The position numbers were made by a program, and so were the translations under genes. 64,000 bases of DNA from Acetobacter syzygii (GTDB lineage Bacteria > Pseudomonadota > Alphaproteobacteria > Acetobacterales > Acetobacteraceae): assembly GCF_000964225.1 (NCBI RefSeq), contig NZ_BAMZ01000082.1, positions 62,001 to 126,000 of the forward strand, given 5' to 3'. The notes below the pieces were generated by a model, which saw only the letters and a program-made list of their open reading frames with translations, ran no database searches and was not told where the DNA came from. Of this stretch, positions 8,148 through 17,545 are shown in pieces (positions within the stretch are counted from its first letter, which is position 1; each line of letters starts with the position of its first letter).

Positions 8148-8732
8148 ATGTCCTTAACTGTGCGTTCCGTTGCTGTTTTTTGTGGCTCCCGGATGGGGGA
8201 AAAACCAGTTTATAGGCAGACTGCTGAGTTGACTGGAAAAACACTGGCCGAAAAAAACATCCGCTTGATCTATGGTGGAGGGGCCAATGGATTAATGGGT
8301 GTTGTTGCCGATGCTGTTATTAAATCAGGGGGTGCTGTAACTGGCGTTATTCCCGAATTTTTAAAAACGCGTGAGCGTATGCACGATCAGGTTTCGCAGC
8401 TGATTGTTACGGATTCCATGCATGCGCGTAAACAGATCATGTTTGCTCAGGCCGATGCCTTTTGGATTTTACCGGGTGGGTTTGGCACGTTTGATGAAAC
8501 CATGGAGATCCTGACATGGAAGCAGCTTGGCCAGCATAAAAAACCTATTCTGCTTGTAAATGTGGATGGTTGGGGGGATGCCATGGTTGCTATGCTGGAT
8601 ATGGCGGTTAATCAGGGCTTTGCCTCAGCCGAGGCACGAGCACTGTTGCAGGTTGTTCCGGACGTACAGGCTGCTTTGGCGTGCTCCATTATGTCGGAAC
8701 AGGTGGATGATTTGCCTGTGTCGGCTCTTTAG
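8148..8732 (+). CDS. LOG-family nucleotide phosphoribohydrolase (TIGR00730)
   Basis: 194 residues with the LOG hallmark PGGFGTFDETMEIL (PGGxGTxxE) plus VFCGSRMG at the N-terminus, IYGGGANGLMGVVADA, and MHARKQIMF. These proteins release free base from nucleoside 5'-monophosphates (cytokinin riboside monophosphate or AMP) and were long misannotated as lysine decarboxylases. AAGGAGAAG lies 6-8 bases before ATG 8148. The bacterial role is unclear; purine salvage or cytokinin-like production are options. Confidence 0.92.
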   Translation: MSLTVRSVAVFCGSRMGEKPVYRQTAELTGKTLAEKNIRLIYGGGANGLMGVVADAVIKSGGAVTGVIPEFLKTRERMHDQVSQLIVTDSMHARKQIMFAQADAFWILPGGFGTFDETMEILTWKQLGQHKKPILLVNVDGWGDAMVAMLDMAVNQGFASAEARALLQVVPDVQAALACSIMSEQVDDLPVSAL

Positions 8733-8801
8733 TCTGGCGCGTTAATGCATTTCCTCTCTTGCTTATAAGGCAAGAGAGATGTATAGCGCATTCAGCCATA
8801 A

Positions 8802-8878
8802 CGGAGTGTAGCTCAGCCTGGTAGAGCACTGTGTTCGGGACGCAGGGGCCGGAGGTTCGAATCCTCTCACTCCGACCA
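8802..8878 (+). tRNA. tRNA-Pro (anticodon CGG)
   Basis: A 77-nucleotide cloverleaf. Acceptor CGGAGTG pairs with CACTCCG, D-arm is AGCTCAGCCTGGTAGAGC, anticodon stem CTGTG/CGCAG encloses TTCGGGA (CGG), the T-arm contains GGTTCGAATCC, and CCA is encoded. Confidence 0.95.
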
Positions 8879-8916
8879 TGGTTTTTCTGGAAAAATTTTA
8901 ATACTCCCCACTGGGG

Positions 8917-8945
8917 AAGTCTTCTTTAAAGACAGACTTTTTATG
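8917..8945 (+). terminator. Probable terminator of tRNA-Pro
   Basis: AAGTCT (8917-8922) pairs with AGACTT (8934-8939), with further complementarity inside, followed by a T-run. It is located 39 bases past the tRNA. Confidence 0.55.
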
Positions 8946-9072
8946 CTCTGTTTTGTCCGGTTTAAAATCCTGTCAAAGCAACGTTTAACTTATGATGGTG
9001 CACGTTCTTATAAAAGATACAAATTGAGACGAATGAGCACAGGAAATTCCAAAAAAACATGATTTAAACAAG

Positions 9073-9107
9073 AAAAAACCCCATCCTCAACGATAAGGAT
9101 GGGGTTT
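9073..9107 (-). terminator. Rho-independent terminator of the 9.1-9.6 kb gene
   Basis: A 12-base perfect stem (9076-9087 with 9096-9107) and an 8-base loop. On the minus strand the stem is followed by T residues (complement of A 9073-9078). It sits 24 bases past the stop of the minus-strand membrane protein gene. Confidence 0.88.
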
Positions 9108-9131
9108 GCAGCACGGAATTGATGTGCGTGC

Positions 9132-9578
9132 TCAGGCCTGTTTGGCTGCTACCGTATAGGCTCCATCAACAGATGTATTAGCCGCAAACAGGCTGGGGGG
9201 GCCATCGTGCACGTGGCCAACCAAAAGGCTTTCCCAGCGGTGCATATCGGCCTGTCTGTCTGCAATAAGACCCTGATTGAGTTCTTCTAACCGTAGGGCT
9301 GCAAAAGATCCCAGTAGAATGCTGGAGACAAAAGCCGCACTTGCAATCAACCCGGGCAGGGAGAATGCATAATCCGACCAGTGCTCGGATTCCGGGAGTG
9401 ACTGCCACAAAAAATGTGATAGGGCAGAATTATCTGTAAAATCCTGCCAGTGTACGGCCAGACCAGCGTGGAAAACGGAAAATTTAAGTCCACAGGTCAT
9501 AAAAATAAAAGTGGAGCAGATCGCAAGGCTCAAGGCAGCAAGCCAGAGAGAGACAAAAGTTGTTTTTTTCCATGCCAT
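9132..9578 (-). CDS. Hypothetical membrane protein, two helices
   Basis: 148 residues with no domain I recognise. One hydrophobic segment spans about residues 8-30, after a short basic start (MAWKKTT). A second spans about 74-95 (SLPGLIASAAFVSSILLGSF). Between them is a soluble loop of ~40 residues, then a hydrophilic C-terminal tail. Both termini are probably cytoplasmic. It has its own terminator and lies between tRNA-Pro and a secreted Gly-rich protein. The ATG is not preceded by a strong ribosome site. A real gene is likely because it ends at a clean terminator; the function is unknown. Confidence 0.6.
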   Translation of the reverse strand: MAWKKTTFVSLWLAALSLAICSTFIFMTCGLKFSVFHAGLAVHWQDFTDNSALSHFLWQSLPESEHWSDYAFSLPGLIASAAFVSSILLGSFAALRLEELNQGLIADRQADMHRWESLLVGHVHDGPPSLFAANTSVDGAYTVAAKQA

Positions 9579-9828
9579 GTGTCCGGCCTCCTAATTTTGG
9601 GTCTGTTAGGGGGCAAAAGCAGAACCGGTGCATGGGAGCACCGCGCTTTCTCCATTGTTTAAAATGTATATCAGGTATTCTTATTATGCAAGGTAAATCG
9701 TGTGAAAACCGCTTTTCTGACATGCCAAAAAAGAAGGAAATCTGCGCTGGTAACGACCAGTAACCATGCCCATTTTTAAAACATGTTTTTCTTGTTTGCT
9801 ACGGGCAGACATTGAGTGGGGGCTTAAA

Positions 9829-10476
9829 ATGAAGCAGGCAGGCAAGGTTAAAATAGGATTACTGGCTGTTCTGTTGGCAGGTGCAGTTCTATCTTTCCAT
9901 TCCGCACATGCCCAACATGGTGGGGGTCACTTTGGTGGCGGACCGGGAGGCGGCGGACATTTTGGCGGCCCCGGCCCTGGTCCCGGCTTTGGTGGTGGAT
10001 GGCATGGCGGTGGCCCCGGTGGCTGGGGTGGTGGTGGTTGGAGAGGCGGCGGCCCTTGGGGATGGGGCGGTAACTGGGGTTGGGGTGGTGGCTGGGGAGG
10101 CTACTATGGTGGCTACCCCGGATATGGCGCCTGGAACCCATATTGGGGGAATCCTTACTGGGCTGGTTGGGGCTGGGGGTGGTCCATGCCTTATGTATAT
10201 GGCCGCACGGCCTATACGGAGTCTTATGGTGGGTCATACCCGCAATACGACCAGCCTCAACCTCCTGCTCCGCCACCAAATGCGGTGCCTCAGGTCGGTG
10301 GGCAAGTCTATGCCCCGGCATCCTACTATGCCAGTCCCGATTATGGGCAATACCCACCAACAGCCAATACCATGCCACCGCCATCTAACATGGCAGGTAG
10401 CGATGGAACGGCCATGTTTAACTGTAAAGATGGGTATTTTTACAACAACTTAACGCAGAATTGTGACAAGCGATAA
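9829..10476 (+). CDS. Secreted Gly/Trp/Pro-rich protein
   Basis: About 215 residues. A Sec signal peptide (basic KQAGKVK, hydrophobic core, cleavage near AHA/QHG) precedes a low-complexity domain of GGG, GGWHGG, GGWGG and GWGG units rich in Trp, His and Tyr (about residues 28-115). A Pro/Tyr/Gln-rich part follows, ending with a short motif FNCKDGYFYNNLTQNC that holds the two Cys. The composition suggests a flexible exported surface protein; similar glycine-rich tails with a terminal Cys pair are common in Acetobacteraceae. ATG 9829 is preceded by a GGGGG run 7-8 bases upstream; an ATG at 9766 would spoil the signal peptide. Function unknown. Confidence 0.7.
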   Translation: MKQAGKVKIGLLAVLLAGAVLSFHSAHAQHGGGHFGGGPGGGGHFGGPGPGPGFGGGWHGGGPGGWGGGGWRGGGPWGWGGNWGWGGGWGGYYGGYPGYGAWNPYWGNPYWAGWGWGWSMPYVYGRTAYTESYGGSYPQYDQPQPPAPPPNAVPQVGGQVYAPASYYASPDYGQYPPTANTMPPPSNMAGSDGTAMFNCKDGYFYNNLTQNCDKR

Positions 10477-10486
10477 CAGGGCTGTA

Positions 10487-10525
10487 ACTGGTTGCGTCTT
10501 ATGCCAGGCGGGAAGCGCAACCAGT
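10487..10525. terminator. Hairpin between convergent genes
   Basis: ACTGGTTGCG (10487-10496) is perfectly complementary to 10516-10525, with a 19-base loop. It sits between the ends of the Gly-rich gene (plus) and the alkyltransferase gene (minus), so it may stop or stabilise either transcript. There is no clear T-run. Confidence 0.45.
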
Positions 10526-10532
10526 ATTGTCA

Positions 10533-10997
10533 TCAGGCCTGTGTGGGCAGGGGAGCCCCTTCCAGTTCCAGCAACCATACTTTGTCATTGACGCCCCCAT
10601 CTCCTGAATATCCGCCCAGTCCGTTGCGGGCGAGTACACGGTGGCATGGAATAAGAATGGGAATGGGGTTACGCCCAACGGCTTGCCCTATGGATTGGGG
10701 GCTTCCGCCAGCTTTTTGGGCAAGTTCGCCGTATGTTATGGTGGTGCCAACTGGAATGGTCTGCAAAAATGCCCATACTTTTTGTTGGTATGCAGTGCCA
10801 TAGGGTTCCAGTGGAAAAGGAAAAGCCCCCATAAGTGCGGGGTCATCAAACCACTGGTCCAGCCAGTCCCGTGCTTTGCAGAGCAAGGGTGTTTCGGTCT
10901 GGTCACGGCCCCAGCCCCAGTCCAGGGAAATGATTTTCCCATCCTCTTCAGATAAGGTGAGTGGCCCCAAAGGGGAGTGGAGGGAAAGCTGGGGCAT
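10533..10997 (-). CDS. ogt: Methylated-DNA-protein cysteine methyltransferase
   Basis: About 154 residues. The active-site motif IPCHRVLARNGLGGYSG contains the methyl-acceptor Cys, preceded by the helix-turn-helix-like GGSPQSIGQAVGRNP and YGELAQKAG. It transfers methyl groups from O6-methylguanine or O4-methylthymine to its own Cys (suicide repair). It lacks the AraC-type and zinc-finger domains of Ada. ATG 10997 begins MPQLSLHSPLGPLTL, the usual strand 1 of the family. An in-frame start at 11081 would add 28 residues without homology. Confidence 0.9.
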   Translation of the reverse strand: MPQLSLHSPLGPLTLSEEDGKIISLDWGWGRDQTETPLLCKARDWLDQWFDDPALMGAFPFPLEPYGTAYQQKVWAFLQTIPVGTTITYGELAQKAGGSPQSIGQAVGRNPIPILIPCHRVLARNGLGGYSGDGGVNDKVWLLELEGAPLPTQA

Positions 10998-11183
10998 GGT
11001 CAGGCACTTTCTGAATGAGTAATTGCGGCGGATATGAATACTGAACAGGGCAAAACCACCCTGACCTCTTAAAGTTCTCATATAGTCTGCTTTTTATTAT
11101 TTTTTAAATCTACGTTTGCAGACAAAACTGCATTAAAAGCATTTGGCTGGAGTTAAGAGCGGAAACGGAAGGGAACAGGCACT

Positions 11184-12503
11184 GTGGGGTATCAGGGGGA
11201 AGGCACTATTTTTGCTCTTTCTACAGGGGTGGAGCGCGCGGCTATTGCCGTTATGCGTGTGAGTGGCAAAGGAAGTGCTGATCTTCTGGTAAGGCTCTGT
11301 GGTGCTTTGCCACCACCACGCAAAGCGGTTTTGCGGCGTGTGTGGCAACAGGCAGATGTGCAGGATACATTGCTGGATGAAGCCCTTGTGCTCTGGTTCC
11401 CCGGCCCCAGAAGTTACACGGGTGAGGATGGGTTTGAACTGCACCTCCATGCTGGACCGGCTATTATTCAGGCTGTTTCCAACGCTCTGGTCCAAGGTGG
11501 CGCACGGCCAGCAGAACCGGGGGAGTTCACCCGTCGGGCCTTTACCAATGGACGGATGGATCTGGTTGAAGCCGAGGGGATAGCAGACCTTATTGCGGCA
11601 GAAACAGAAAGCCAGCGCAGGCAGGCGCTGGCACAGGCCGATGGTGCTTTGAGCCGTGTTTATCAGGGATGGGCAGACCGGTTAAAAAAGCTACTGGCTT
11701 TTCAGGAAGCGTTGATAGATTTCCCCGACGAAGATCTTCCCCCAGAAGTGGAAGAGGAAATACGGTCCGGGATTCGCCAGTTGATTGCGCAGATGCATCA
11801 GCATCTGGCTGATGGTCAGCGCGGCGAGCGAATTAGGCGGGGGGTTGTATTTGCCATTACAGGCCCACCAAATGCGGGTAAGTCCAGTCTGTTAAACTGG
11901 CTGGTGGAGCGCGATGCTGCCATTGTATCGCCCATTGCAGGCACAACGCGGGATGCGCTGGAAATTGTTGGCAGTCTGGGTGGAATAAAAGTCACCTTCA
12001 TAGATACAGCCGGACTGCGTGAAACCGAGGATGAAATAGAAGCCGAAGGGGTGCGTCGCGCATTGTTTCACGTGAAACAGGCAGATTGTGTTGTGCAGAT
12101 GTTTGCTGCAACCGAAGCACCACAGAAAATTTTTCCCGGTGCATTGCTTGTTGGGAACAAGCTTGACTTGGCACCTCTTCCGGCAGAGGTAGAGGGCATT
12201 CCTGTTATTCCTGTCAGCTTAAAAAATGGACAGGGTCTGGATGTGTTGCGTACTTGTCTGGAACATAAAGTGCAGGCGTTAACGGCATCTTCCACATCCA
12301 TGCCATTGCTGACCCGGGCGCGGCATAGCGCAGGTGTTAAGGAGGCTTGTGCCGCTCTGGAGGAAGCCTTGCAGCAGGAATGGCCGGAAGTGCGGGGCGA
12401 GGAGCTGCGGCTGGCCATGCGGGCCCTGGGGCGTTTAACCGGGCATGTTGGGGTTGAAGAACTGCTGGATGCTATTTTTGGGCAGTTTTGTATTGGTAAA
12501 TAA
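11184..12503 (+). CDS. mnmE: tRNA modification GTPase MnmE (TrmE)
   Basis: 439 residues, starting at GTG 11184. The N-terminal tetrahydrofolate-binding domain has DTIFAL-like GTIFALSTG and the PRSYTGEDGFELH motif. The G domain has G1 GPPNAGKSSLL, G2 GTTRDALE, G3 DTAGLRETED and NKLD. It ends with the CxGK tail (CIGK) that takes part in catalysis. With MnmG it makes cmnm5 groups on U34 of certain tRNAs. mnmG starts 24 bases later. A perfect parS site is written into codons ~294-298 (FHVKQ), so this gene also carries a centromere site. Confidence 0.97.
   Translation: MGYQGEGTIFALSTGVERAAIAVMRVSGKGSADLLVRLCGALPPPRKAVLRRVWQQADVQDTLLDEALVLWFPGPRSYTGEDGFELHLHAGPAIIQAVSNALVQGGARPAEPGEFTRRAFTNGRMDLVEAEGIADLIAAETESQRRQALAQADGALSRVYQGWADRLKKLLAFQEALIDFPDEDLPPEVEEEIRSGIRQLIAQMHQHLADGQRGERIRRGVVFAITGPPNAGKSSLLNWLVERDAAIVSPIAGTTRDALEIVGSLGGIKVTFIDTAGLRETEDEIEAEGVRRALFHVKQADCVVQMFAATEAPQKIFPGALLVGNKLDLAPLPAEVEGIPVIPVSLKNGQGLDVLRTCLEHKVQALTASSTSMPLLTRARHSAGVKEACAALEEALQQEWPEVRGEELRLAMRALGRLTGHVGVEELLDAIFGQFCIGK
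12064..12079. promoter_or_regulatory. parS: parS centromere site 1 (within mnmE)
   Basis: An exact 16-base palindrome TGTTTCACGTGAAACA, the universal ParB-binding consensus. It lies 3.7 kb before parB and about 6.5 kb from the candidate origin, inside the mnmE reading frame (encoding FHVKQ). Confidence 0.93.
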
Positions 12504-12527
12504 AATGATGGTACAAGGCGTGGTGTT

Positions 12528-14408
12528 ATGACGGTGTCTTACGATGTGATTGTGGTGGGAGGCGGCCACGCAGGGTGCGAGGCCGCAGCCGCAGCGGCAC
12601 GTTGTGGGGCCAGAACACTGCTGCTTACACATAACAAAAAAACAGTCGGGGCCATGTCCTGCAATCCGGCTATTGGCGGTATTGGCAAAGGGCATCTGGT
12701 GCGCGAGATTGATGCGCTTGATGGGCTAATGGGCCGCGCAGCAGACCGGGCTGGTATTCATTTTAAACTGCTTAATCGCTCCAAGGGGCCAGCCGTGCAG
12801 GGGCCAAGGGCACAGGCCGATCGGATGCTTTATCGTCAGGCTATTCAGGATATGCTGGCGCAAATGCCCGGGCTAGATATTGTGGAAGGTGCTGCCGCGG
12901 ATTTGTTGTGCCAAAGCACCGGGCAGATTTGTGGTATTGTCTGTGAAGATGGCAGGCAATGGCAAGCTGGTGCTGTGGTGCTGACAACAGGGACTTTTTT
13001 GGATGGTGTTATCCATATCGGACATAAGTCACAACCTGCTGGGCGCATAGGGGAGCAGCCCGCTATTGCACTGGCTCAGCGGTTGCGGGGAATGAACCTC
13101 CGGATGGGACGGCTAAAAACTGGAACTCCGGCAAGAATAGAACGCAAAAGCATTAATTGGAGTGTGTTGGCCGAGGATAAGGGGGATGCCATACCAGAAC
13201 CCTTTAGCCGGATGACACAGTCCATTACAAACCCGCAGATGGTTTGCGGGATTACAAACACAACACAAAAAACACATGATATTATAAGGAAACATCTGCA
13301 CTTATCGGCTGTTTATGGGGGGGCTATTTCCGGCCGTGGGCCACGTTACTGCCCGTCCATTGAAGATAAAGTAGTGCGGTTTTCTGAAAAAACCAGTCAT
13401 CAGATTTTCTTGGAGCCAGAAGCTCTTCCCGAGCACGAGGGCGGCCATCTGGTGTACCCCAATGGCATTTCCACCAGCCTGCCCGCCGATGTGCAGGATG
13501 CCATGATCCGGTCTATACCGGGGCTTGAGCACGCGGTTATTGCCCAGTATGGCTACGCTGTTGAGTATGATTATGTTGACCCGCGTGAACTCACAACATC
13601 CCTAGAGTTGCGCCAATGCCCCGGCCTGTTTTTGGCCGGGCAGATTAATGGCACAACAGGGTATGAAGAAGCCGGCGCCCAGGGGCTGCTGGCAGGGGTT
13701 AACGCAGCCCGGTTGGCTGCGGGTCAGTCTGCCGTCAGCCTTGATCGGGGCAAAGCCTATATTGGCGTTATGGTGGATGACCTGACAACTCAGGGCGTAA
13801 GTGAACCATACCGGATGTTCACATCCCGGGCGGAATACAGGCTGACCCTCCGCGCAGACAATGCCGATATCCGCCTGACTCGTCTGGGCATGGAATGGGG
13901 GTGTGTGGGGGCTGAGCGCAAAACTGCATTTGAGCGCGAACTGGCTGAAATCGATTCTGTTACACAACGGGCGCAGGCCGAGGGCTGGCAACCACAGCAA
14001 CTTGCCGTTGCAGGGATGAAGGTTGCGCAGGACGGTCGGCGTAGAACATTGCTGGAGGTTCTGGGCTATGGCGCTGACCCGTCAGTTGTGGAACAGATTG
14101 CACCGTGGTTCCTGAATGTGCCGGACCGTGTGCGGCAATATGTAACAACACAGGCTCGCTACAGCGGGTATCTGACCCGGCAGAACAGGGAAATTAAACA
14201 GCTGGAAGCCGAGACGGAAATCCGCTTTCCCGCCAGAATGGATTTTTCCTGCATTGGTGGCTTAAGTTCTGAAATGAAGGAAAGGCTGGAACAGGCCCAA
14301 CCAGAAAGCTTTAGCGCTGCGCAAAGAATTCCCGGTATTACGCCATCAGCCCTTATGGCTATTTTGGCGTATCTGCGCAAAGGTCAGGACCATGCCCATG
14401 TTGGTTGA
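12528..14408 (+). CDS. mnmG: tRNA uridine 5-carboxymethylaminomethyl modification enzyme MnmG (GidA)
   Basis: 626 residues, full length. The N-terminal FAD dinucleotide-binding motif is [18 protein letters not shown]. The conserved [19 protein letters not shown] follows, then the [20 protein letters not shown] block and a helical C-terminal MnmE-binding domain. It is the FAD partner of MnmE for U34 wobble modification. The rsmG start overlaps its last 17 bases. Confidence 0.98.
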   Translation: MTVSYDVIVVGGGHAGCEAAAAAARCGARTLLLTHNKKTVGAMSCNPAIGGIGKGHLVREIDALDGLMGRAADRAGIHFKLLNRSKGPAVQGPRAQADRMLYRQAIQDMLAQMPGLDIVEGAAADLLCQSTGQICGIVCEDGRQWQAGAVVLTTGTFLDGVIHIGHKSQPAGRIGEQPAIALAQRLRGMNLRMGRLKTGTPARIERKSINWSVLAEDKGDAIPEPFSRMTQSITNPQMVCGITNTTQKTHDIIRKHLHLSAVYGGAISGRGPRYCPSIEDKVVRFSEKTSHQIFLEPEALPEHEGGHLVYPNGISTSLPADVQDAMIRSIPGLEHAVIAQYGYAVEYDYVDPRELTTSLELRQCPGLFLAGQINGTTGYEEAGAQGLLAGVNAARLAAGQSAVSLDRGKAYIGVMVDDLTTQGVSEPYRMFTSRAEYRLTLRADNADIRLTRLGMEWGCVGAERKTAFERELAEIDSVTQRAQAEGWQPQQLAVAGMKVAQDGRRRTLLEVLGYGADPSVVEQIAPWFLNVPDRVRQYVTTQARYSGYLTRQNREIKQLEAETEIRFPARMDFSCIGGLSSEMKERLEQAQPESFSAAQRIPGITPSALMAILAYLRKGQDHAHVG

Positions 14409-14994
14409 GAGTGTTTCTGTTTCACGTGAAACAGAAGAGCGTCTTCTGGCATATGCGGCTCTGCTCAAAAAATGGAATGAGCGGATTAATCTGGTTTCCC
14501 CCAAGGATATAGATAACCTGTGGGAGCGGCATATTCTGGATAGTCTCCAGCTTGTTCCTTTGATAAAAGGGCACAAGCAGTTTGTTGATATGGGGTCTGG
14601 GGGTGGTTTTCCCGGTATTGTGGTCGGCATTGCGGCCGATATTCCGGGGGTTCTGATTGAATCTGATCAAAGAAAATCCGCCTTTTTGCGTGAAGCGGCC
14701 AGAATAACCGGTGCAAAAATAACTGTTCTGCCGTGCCGACTGGACCAGGCCGAGGTGGCACCAGCCCCCGTTGTTACAGCCCGTGCATTGGCCCCGTTGG
14801 ATAAACTGCTTGAATGGGCTCGTCCGTTGCTGGAGCCGGATGGTATTGGCCTGTTTCTTAAGGGGCGGCAGGCCGAGCAGGAAATTGAGGATGCGGCAAG
14901 GACCTGGCGGTTTGATGTCCGGTCATGGCCAAGCAAGACAAGCCCTGATGGTGTGATTCTGGAAGTGAGTAATTTTAATCGTGCAGAAGGCTAA
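14392..14994 (+). CDS. rsmG: 16S rRNA (guanine-527-N7) methyltransferase RsmG (GidB)
   Basis: 200 residues. The SAM-binding motif is [12 protein letters not shown]. The N-terminus has the conserved [14 protein letters not shown] and WERHILDSL. It methylates N7 of G527 of 16S rRNA; its loss gives low-level streptomycin resistance. The start overlaps mnmG by 17 bases (ATG 14392, or ATG 14398 two codons later). Codons for SVSRET near the N-terminus contain the second parS site. parA begins within its last 14 bases. Confidence 0.96.
   Translation: MPMLVESVSVSRETEERLLAYAALLKKWNERINLVSPKDIDNLWERHILDSLQLVPLIKGHKQFVDMGSGGGFPGIVVGIAADIPGVLIESDQRKSAFLREAARITGAKITVLPCRLDQAEVAPAPVVTARALAPLDKLLEWARPLLEPDGIGLFLKGRQAEQEIEDAARTWRFDVRSWPSKTSPDGVILEVSNFNRAEG
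14418..14433. promoter_or_regulatory. parS: parS centromere site 2 (within rsmG)
   Basis: An exact TGTTTCACGTGAAACA, extended to an 18-base palindrome by flanking C and G (14417-14434). It lies in the 5' end of rsmG, encoding VSRET, and 560 bases before parA. Confidence 0.94.
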
Positions 14995-15772
14995 AAAAAA
15001 CAGAAAAAACTGCTGCATTCTTGCAGTAGCAAACCAGAAAGGTGGCGTGGGTAAAACAACTACGGCCATTAATCTGGCAGCATCTCTGGCAGCCGATGGC
15101 GCTCGTGTTGTGCTTCTGGACCTTGATCCGCAGGGGAATGCTTCCACGGGTGTCGGTGTCAGCTACGATGCCAGAAAGGGTGGGGCTTATGCCTTGCTTA
15201 TGCACGAAAAAACAGCACAGGATGTTCTCCAGCCAACCGAGATAGACAACCTTTCCGTCATTGCCGCTAATACGGAGCTGGTCGGTGCTGAGATTGAGCT
15301 GGTTGATACGGAAGGGCGCGAACACAGATTGCGCGATGCTCTGGCACCACTGGCCCAGCAGGTTGATTATATTATTATTGACTGCCCACCCAGCTTGGGC
15401 CTGCTTACCCTGAACGCCCTTGTTGCGGCCCAAGGTGTGCTGGCTCCTCTCCAGTGCGAGTTCTTTGCGCTTGAGGGGTTAGGGCATCTGGTTAAAACCA
15501 TTGGGCATGTGACCAAGAACCTGAATCCAGATCTCAAGATCGCGGGTATTGTGCTGACCATGTATGATAAACGCAATAATCTGTCGGAGCTGGTTGCAGC
15601 AGATGCGCGCAGCTTTTTTGGCGATGATGTACTTGAGACCATTATTCCCAGAAATATTCGTATTTCCGAGGCGCAAAGCCATGGTTTGCCGGTCATGACA
15701 TATGATTCCCGTGCAACCGGCGCAACGGCCTATCAGGCTCTTGCCGCTGAAATTATGAGGAGAACGGCATGA
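14981..15772 (+). CDS. parA: Chromosome-partitioning ATPase ParA
   Basis: 263 residues. It has the deviant Walker [31 protein letters not shown], and [16 protein letters not shown] (Walker B). No N-terminal HTH is present, as in chromosomal Soj/ParA. With ParB-parS it drives origin segregation by binding DNA non-specifically in the ATP form. The start is GTG 14981 inside the rsmG end, and ATGA couples it to parB. Together with parB and the two parS sites it forms a complete parABS system close to the candidate origin. Confidence 0.97.
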   Translation: MQKAKKNRKNCCILAVANQKGGVGKTTTAINLAASLAADGARVVLLDLDPQGNASTGVGVSYDARKGGAYALLMHEKTAQDVLQPTEIDNLSVIAANTELVGAEIELVDTEGREHRLRDALAPLAQQVDYIIIDCPPSLGLLTLNALVAAQGVLAPLQCEFFALEGLGHLVKTIGHVTKNLNPDLKIAGIVLTMYDKRNNLSELVAADARSFFGDDVLETIIPRNIRISEAQSHGLPVMTYDSRATGATAYQALAAEIMRRTA

Positions 15773-16680
15773 GCACACCACCACGGAGCAAGTCTGCATC
15801 CCGCCCAAAACTGGGGCGGGGGCTTGCCGCGTTACTGGGGGATGCCGCTGGTGCATCCTCGGGTGATAAAGGGACTGTTGCTGAACATAAAGGTGGTGCT
15901 GTGAGTGTTCTTCCTGTTGAGGCTCTTGTGGCCGGGCCTTTCCAGCCACGGCAGGATATGGAGCCGGGTGCTCTGGAGGAACTGGCCTCTTCCATCCGCG
16001 AACGCGGGATATTGCAGCCTATTCTGGTCAGACCAGACCCGAATAAAAAAGGGCAATACCAGATTATTGCAGGTGAGCGGCGTTGGCGTGCTGCCCAGCT
16101 TGCCCAGTGCCACGATGTGCCGGTTCATGTTCGGAACCTGAGCGAAGCCGATGCCATGGCTGCTGCGCTGGTGGAAAACCTCCAGCGTGCGGACCTGAAC
16201 CCGGTGGAAGAGGCCGAAGGCTTTAACCGTCTAATGGACGAATATAGCCTGACGCAGGAGGATCTGGCCAAAGCTATTGGTAAATCTCGCCCTCATGTTG
16301 CCAACACATTGCGTTTGCTCAAGTTGCCAGAGGCCGTTCGGGCCGAGCTTAAAAAAGGCGCTCTGTCTGCCGGGCACGCAAGAGCATTGCTCGCGCACCC
16401 CAATGCTACGGCCGCTGCGGCTGAAGTTATTGCCAGAGGTCTTTCCGTCCGTCAGACGGAAGCTCTGGTGCAAAAGGCTCTGGAACAACAGAACCGTAAA
16501 CCTGTTGTGGAAGAAAAAAAGGATCGTAATCCAGAAATTGCAGCGCTGGAGCGTGATCTGGCAAGTAGACTCGGTTTGAAGGTCGCTGTTAATTTTGATG
16601 GCCGCAAAGGTGGTTCATTGGAAATCCACTACAAAAGTCTTGATCAGTTGGATACAGTTCTGGCGCTGCTAAAATCTTGA
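15769..16680 (+). CDS. parB: Chromosome-partitioning protein ParB
   Basis: 303 residues. It has the CTPase/N-terminal domain with [21 protein letters not shown] and the [12 protein letters not shown]-binding box, then [15 protein letters not shown], an HTH ([24 protein letters not shown]) for parS binding (motif split here), and a C-terminal dimerisation region. It loads at parS and slides as a CTP clamp to form the partition complex. It is coupled to parA by ATGA. The N-terminal ~20 residues include the short Arg/Lys-rich [10 protein letters not shown] motif that stimulates ParA. Confidence 0.97.
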   Translation: MSTPPRSKSASRPKLGRGLAALLGDAAGASSGDKGTVAEHKGGAVSVLPVEALVAGPFQPRQDMEPGALEELASSIRERGILQPILVRPDPNKKGQYQIIAGERRWRAAQLAQCHDVPVHVRNLSEADAMAAALVENLQRADLNPVEEAEGFNRLMDEYSLTQEDLAKAIGKSRPHVANTLRLLKLPEAVRAELKKGALSAGHARALLAHPNATAAAAEVIARGLSVRQTEALVQKALEQQNRKPVVEEKKDRNPEIAALERDLASRLGLKVAVNFDGRKGGSLEIHYKSLDQLDTVLALLKS

Positions 16681-16747
16681 ATTTTCAGTCTTGTGTTCGT
16701 TAAAAAGGGGTGGTAAAAGACCCCAACTTCAGCCCAATAGGCTGTAA

Positions 16748-16823
<76 letters not shown>

Positions 16824-17087
16824 AGCTTTTCCTTAGCTTTTGGTGGTTTTTTATGCTCCATTTTAACGGGAGCATAAATGCGAACTGTTTCCATAAATTC
16901 TGCATGTATGGCTGCGTCATCACTTTGTCGCACGAGTCATGTGAGCCTATTTTGGGTTCATAAAAATGTATAAGCTATGCACTGCCCTTATTTGTTCATG
17001 ATGCACAGATAAGGTGCGAGCCTAACGGCCAGAAGCCGCCGTCTATGGCGTGACCTTGCTGGTCAACTGAGTCCATGAGGTGCAATT

Positions 17088-17537
17088 ATGCGTTTTTCTC
17101 TTCTGCTTTTATCTGCATTGGGGCTGGCAACGCCCGCATTCGCTGATGAGCTTCCCGTAACTGCAGAATTTGCTGCCCAGCCTAAATTTGCACCCGCATA
17201 TCATGCCATGAGCACGCTTCCACCATGGGTCAGTGGGTTAAAAGCCACATCGGTACCAGTTGAAAAAACCAGTATTGATGGCAAACCTTATCTGCTGGGC
17301 CATATGTGCAAACCCCATGATTGCGCAGATTACCAGTTGGAAGTCATTTTTACACCAGATGGTCACAAGGCGTGGGGGTTCCTGTCTGTTGTAAACAACG
17401 GCGCGCTATATCAAATGCCATTGGGCGAACCAACACAGTCGGTGCTGGAGGCGCTTAAAGCGGCCTATAATACAAACAATCCCGATCGGCCTGGTCATGG
17501 CCCAAGCACTGGCAAAACAGCTCCAGCATCCCCATAA
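17088..17537 (+). CDS. Ivy-family C-type lysozyme inhibitor
   Basis: 149 residues with a Sec signal peptide (cleavage near AFA/DEL). The mature part contains the Ivy hallmark loop MCKPHDCADYQLEVIF: the CKPHDC motif whose His is inserted into the lysozyme active site, held by the Cys pair. WVSGLKATSVP and GFLSVVNNGALYQMPLGEP also match the fold. Ivy proteins are periplasmic and block C-type lysozyme, and in some bacteria control their own lytic transglycosylases. In a plant- or insect-associated acetic acid bacterium protection from host lysozyme is plausible (inference). The tail after residue ~130 is Pro/Gly-rich and likely disordered. Confidence 0.88.
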   Translation: MRFSLLLLSALGLATPAFADELPVTAEFAAQPKFAPAYHAMSTLPPWVSGLKATSVPVEKTSIDGKPYLLGHMCKPHDCADYQLEVIFTPDGHKAWGFLSVVNNGALYQMPLGEPTQSVLEALKAAYNTNNPDRPGHGPSTGKTAPASP

Positions 17538-17545
17538 CATTAGGT

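Noticed and set aside
9901-10120. GGN-rich repeat in the 9.8-10.5 kb gene as a DNA tandem repeat or CRISPR
   Set aside because: Units vary in length and sequence; they follow the Gly/Trp protein repeat and have no constant spacer.
7902-11183. rho gene expected between hemJ and mnmE
   Set aside because: In several alphaproteobacteria rho lies here; none of the frames resembles Rho, so it must be elsewhere. This is absence, not loss.
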